A stretch of DNA of 7,237 nt from JANNWF01 sp041675805 (GTDB lineage: Bacteria; Pseudomonadota; Gammaproteobacteria; Xanthomonadales; Xanthomonadaceae): assembly GCA_041675805.1 (NCBI GenBank), contig JBAYTD010000135.1, forward strand, positions 1 through 7,237, given 5' to 3'. Positions 6,194 to 7,237 of this stretch are shown here, piece by piece (within the stretch, counting starts at the first letter, position 1; every line of letters starts with the position of its first letter). The translations under genes and the position numbers were made by a program. The notes beneath the pieces are model-generated. The model ran no database searches, was not told the DNA's origin, and saw nothing but the letters and a program-made list of their open reading frames with translations.

Positions 6194-6663
6194 GACGGAT
6201 TCCTTTGGCTGAAGGAGGGGTTGGCAAGATGCTGGCGCGTCCACTGCACGATGGCGTTGGCGGGCATGGTGCCGGGCTGTCGCGCCAGTTCGCGTCCGTG
6301 CTGGAACAGGACCAGGGTGGGAATGCTGCGGATGCCGAATCGCGCGCCCAGGGCAGGGTGGGCCTCGGTGTCGACCTTGGCAAGCTGCACCTGCGGTTCC
6401 AGCACGGCGGCGGCCTGCGCGTAGGCCGGGGCCATCATCCGGCAGGGGCCGCACCAGGGTGCCCAGAAGTCGACCAGCAGCGGCAGTTCGCCGCGCGTGG
6501 CGTGGGGGTCGAAAGTGGATTCGTCGAGATCGAAGGGCTGTCCGGCGAACAGCGGCTGGCGGCAATGGCCGCAGTTGGGCGCGTCGACGAGGCGCGCGGC
6601 GGGAAGGCGGTTCATCCGGTGGCAATGCGGGCAGGCCAGCAGGATCGGGTCGGATTCGGCCAT
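6190..6663 (-). CDS. trxC: Thioredoxin 2
   Basis: A 157-aa cytosolic thiol-disulfide reductase. An N-terminal zinc ribbon with CPHC (Cys11, Cys14) and CGHC (Cys31, Cys34) separates TrxC from thioredoxin 1. The thioredoxin fold has LLVDFWAPWCGPCRMMAP with the redox pair Cys71/Cys74, KVDTEAHPALGARFGIRSIPTLVLF with cis-Pro115, and a C-terminal helix. E. coli TrxC (139 aa) is shorter; the surplus here lies at the C-terminus (NPSFSQRNPS). The ATG at 6663 has GGAG on the minus strand 6 nt upstream (6670–6673). In E. coli trxC is induced by OxyR, but I see no certain OxyR site here. The stop overlaps the osmC-like start, so the two are co-translated. A DUF3365 haem protein lies upstream on the same strand. 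Confidence 0.95.
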   Translation of the reverse strand: MAESDPILLACPHCHRMNRLPAARLVDAPNCGHCRQPLFAGQPFDLDESTFDPHATRGELPLLVDFWAPWCGPCRMMAPAYAQAAAVLEPQVQLAKVDTEAHPALGARFGIRSIPTLVLFQHGRELARQPGTMPANAIVQWTRQHLANPSFSQRNPS

Positions 6664-6681
6664 CAGCGACTCCGGGGTGAT

Positions 6682-6731
6682 GATGGATGCGACATGATGC
6701 CGGATGCGGCGTCGGCGCGGCGATGGATGCG
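6682..6731. repeat. Direct repeat GATGGATGCG upstream of trxC
   Basis: GATGGATGCG occurs exactly at 6682–6691 and 6722–6731, 40 bp apart start to start, close to four helical turns. A shorter copy, GGATGCG, lies between them at 6702–6708. The repeats sit in the 79-bp gap upstream of trxC (minus strand). They could be regulator half-sites or leftover sequence; no regulator is identifiable. Confidence 0.4.
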
Positions 6732-6737
6732 CCGGCG
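6710..6737 (-). other. Stem-loop after the DUF3365 gene
   Basis: Arms 6710–6718 (CGTCGGCGC) and 6729–6737 (GCGCCGGCG) pair along 9 bp with one T-G wobble and a 10-nt loop. The structure begins 5 nt after the DUF3365 stop in the direction of transcription. There is no T-tract on either side, so it is not a standard terminator. It might protect the 3' end or reduce read-through into trxC. Confidence 0.4.
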
Positions 6738-6742
6738 AGTGA

Positions 6743-7237
6743 TCATCGTGCCGTTGGCACCTCGGCCCAGATCAGGCCGCGCAGTTCGCCTTCGGAAAAG
6801 CCGGTAGCGGCATCGTCGGGGTAGCGCGCCTTGATCGCGTCACGCACCGGTTCGGCGATGTCGCGGCCGTGGCAGACCAGGCACGGGCCTTCGGTGGCGA
6901 TACCGCGTGCCACGCGCAGGCCGCCGGATTCGCGTTCCACATGCAGCAACCGGCCCGGCGGCGTGCCCGCCTGTGACTGTTGCAGGAACTGCGTCAGCAC
7001 CGCTTCCTGCCACGGCGCCGGCGCATTGGAAGGGTTGCGCACGCGCAGCGCGGTTCGGCCCACCGCGATGCCGTGTTCGGCGCTGACATCGGCGGCGATC
7101 TGCGGTGCCTGCGCATGGCAGAAATCCACCGCCGCGAGCGGGCCTTGCGCCTGCATCTTCGCCACCAGTGCGCTTTTCAGGCGCTGGCCAAGATCGGCCA
7201 TCGCGGCCTGGGCGCGGGCCTGGTCGGCCGGCACGTC
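6743..7237 (-). CDS. DUF3365 (Tll0287-like) haem-binding protein, 5' end missing
   Basis: About 164 residues up to a TGA at 6743–6745; the reading frame stays open to the window edge. The GTG at 7232–7234 is unlikely to be the true start because the secretion signal expected for this family is not yet reached. Counting from that GTG, visible marks are AVDFCHAQAPQIA (35–47), VGRTALRVRNPSNAPAPW (58–75), the c-type haem motif CLVCH (Cys118, Cys121, His122) and YPDDAATGFSEGELRGLIWAEVP (138–160). These match the DUF3365 domain, a PAS-like fold with covalently bound haem, probably periplasmic. No membrane or kinase domain follows, so it is a free-standing version. A redox-sensing or electron-transfer role is plausible but unproven. 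It precedes trxC by 79 bp on the same strand. Confidence 0.85.
   Translation of the reverse strand, partial: DVPADQARAQAAMADLGQRLKSALVAKMQAQGPLAAVDFCHAQAPQIAADVSAEHGIAVGRTALRVRNPSNAPAPWQEAVLTQFLQQSQAGTPPGRLLHVERESGGLRVARGIATEGPCLVCHGRDIAEPVRDAIKARYPDDAATGFSEGELRGLIWAEVPTAR

Overview
This is a GC-rich window with G or C at most third codon positions. It reads as an ordinary chromosomal segment of a gammaproteobacterium. The order fabF–pabB–pabC–mltG–tmk–holB–pilZ is a known gammaproteobacterial arrangement, and the presence of pilZ after holB suggests an Xanthomonadales/Lysobacterales-like or Pseudomonas-like lineage rather than an enteric. That placement is inferred from gene order and protein motifs only. 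I see no mobile element, CRISPR array or phage gene.

Left part, plus strand (1–5413): a compact operon. The end of fabF (fatty-acid elongation) is followed by pabB and pabC (p-aminobenzoate for folate), mltG (lytic transglycosylase that ends glycan strands), tmk (dTMP kinase), holB (DNA polymerase III delta-prime) and pilZ (type IV pilus factor). Junctions are overlapped or nearly so: ATGA at pabB/pabC, 3 nt at pabC/mltG, TGATG at mltG/tmk and ATGA at tmk/holB. Only pilZ has a strong Shine-Dalgarno of its own. Folate supply (pabB, pabC), dTTP supply (tmk) and replication (holB) are metabolically connected. The beginning of pabB is disturbed: its recognisable N-terminus lies in a different frame from the rest of the gene, and two crossing inverted repeats lie just before it.

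Middle (5414–5719): a well-formed promoter, a 76-nt tRNA-Ala with anticodon CGC, and a strong rho-independent terminator. The terminator probably also ends transcripts arriving from pilZ. About 130 bp of non-coding sequence then separates it from the convergent minus-strand genes.

Right part, minus strand (5720–7237, transcribed right to left): a DUF3365/Tll0287-like haem-binding protein cut by the window edge, a 79-bp gap with a stem-loop and direct repeats, then trxC (thioredoxin 2 with an N-terminal zinc ribbon) overlapping an OsmC-family peroxidase-like gene by ATGA. This looks like a small redox/peroxide-defence group.

Nothing here is clearly a previously undescribed system. The points most worth checking are the displaced pabB N-terminus, the TrpE-like alanine where E. 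coli PabB has its catalytic lysine, and the translational coupling of thioredoxin 2 to an OsmC-family protein.
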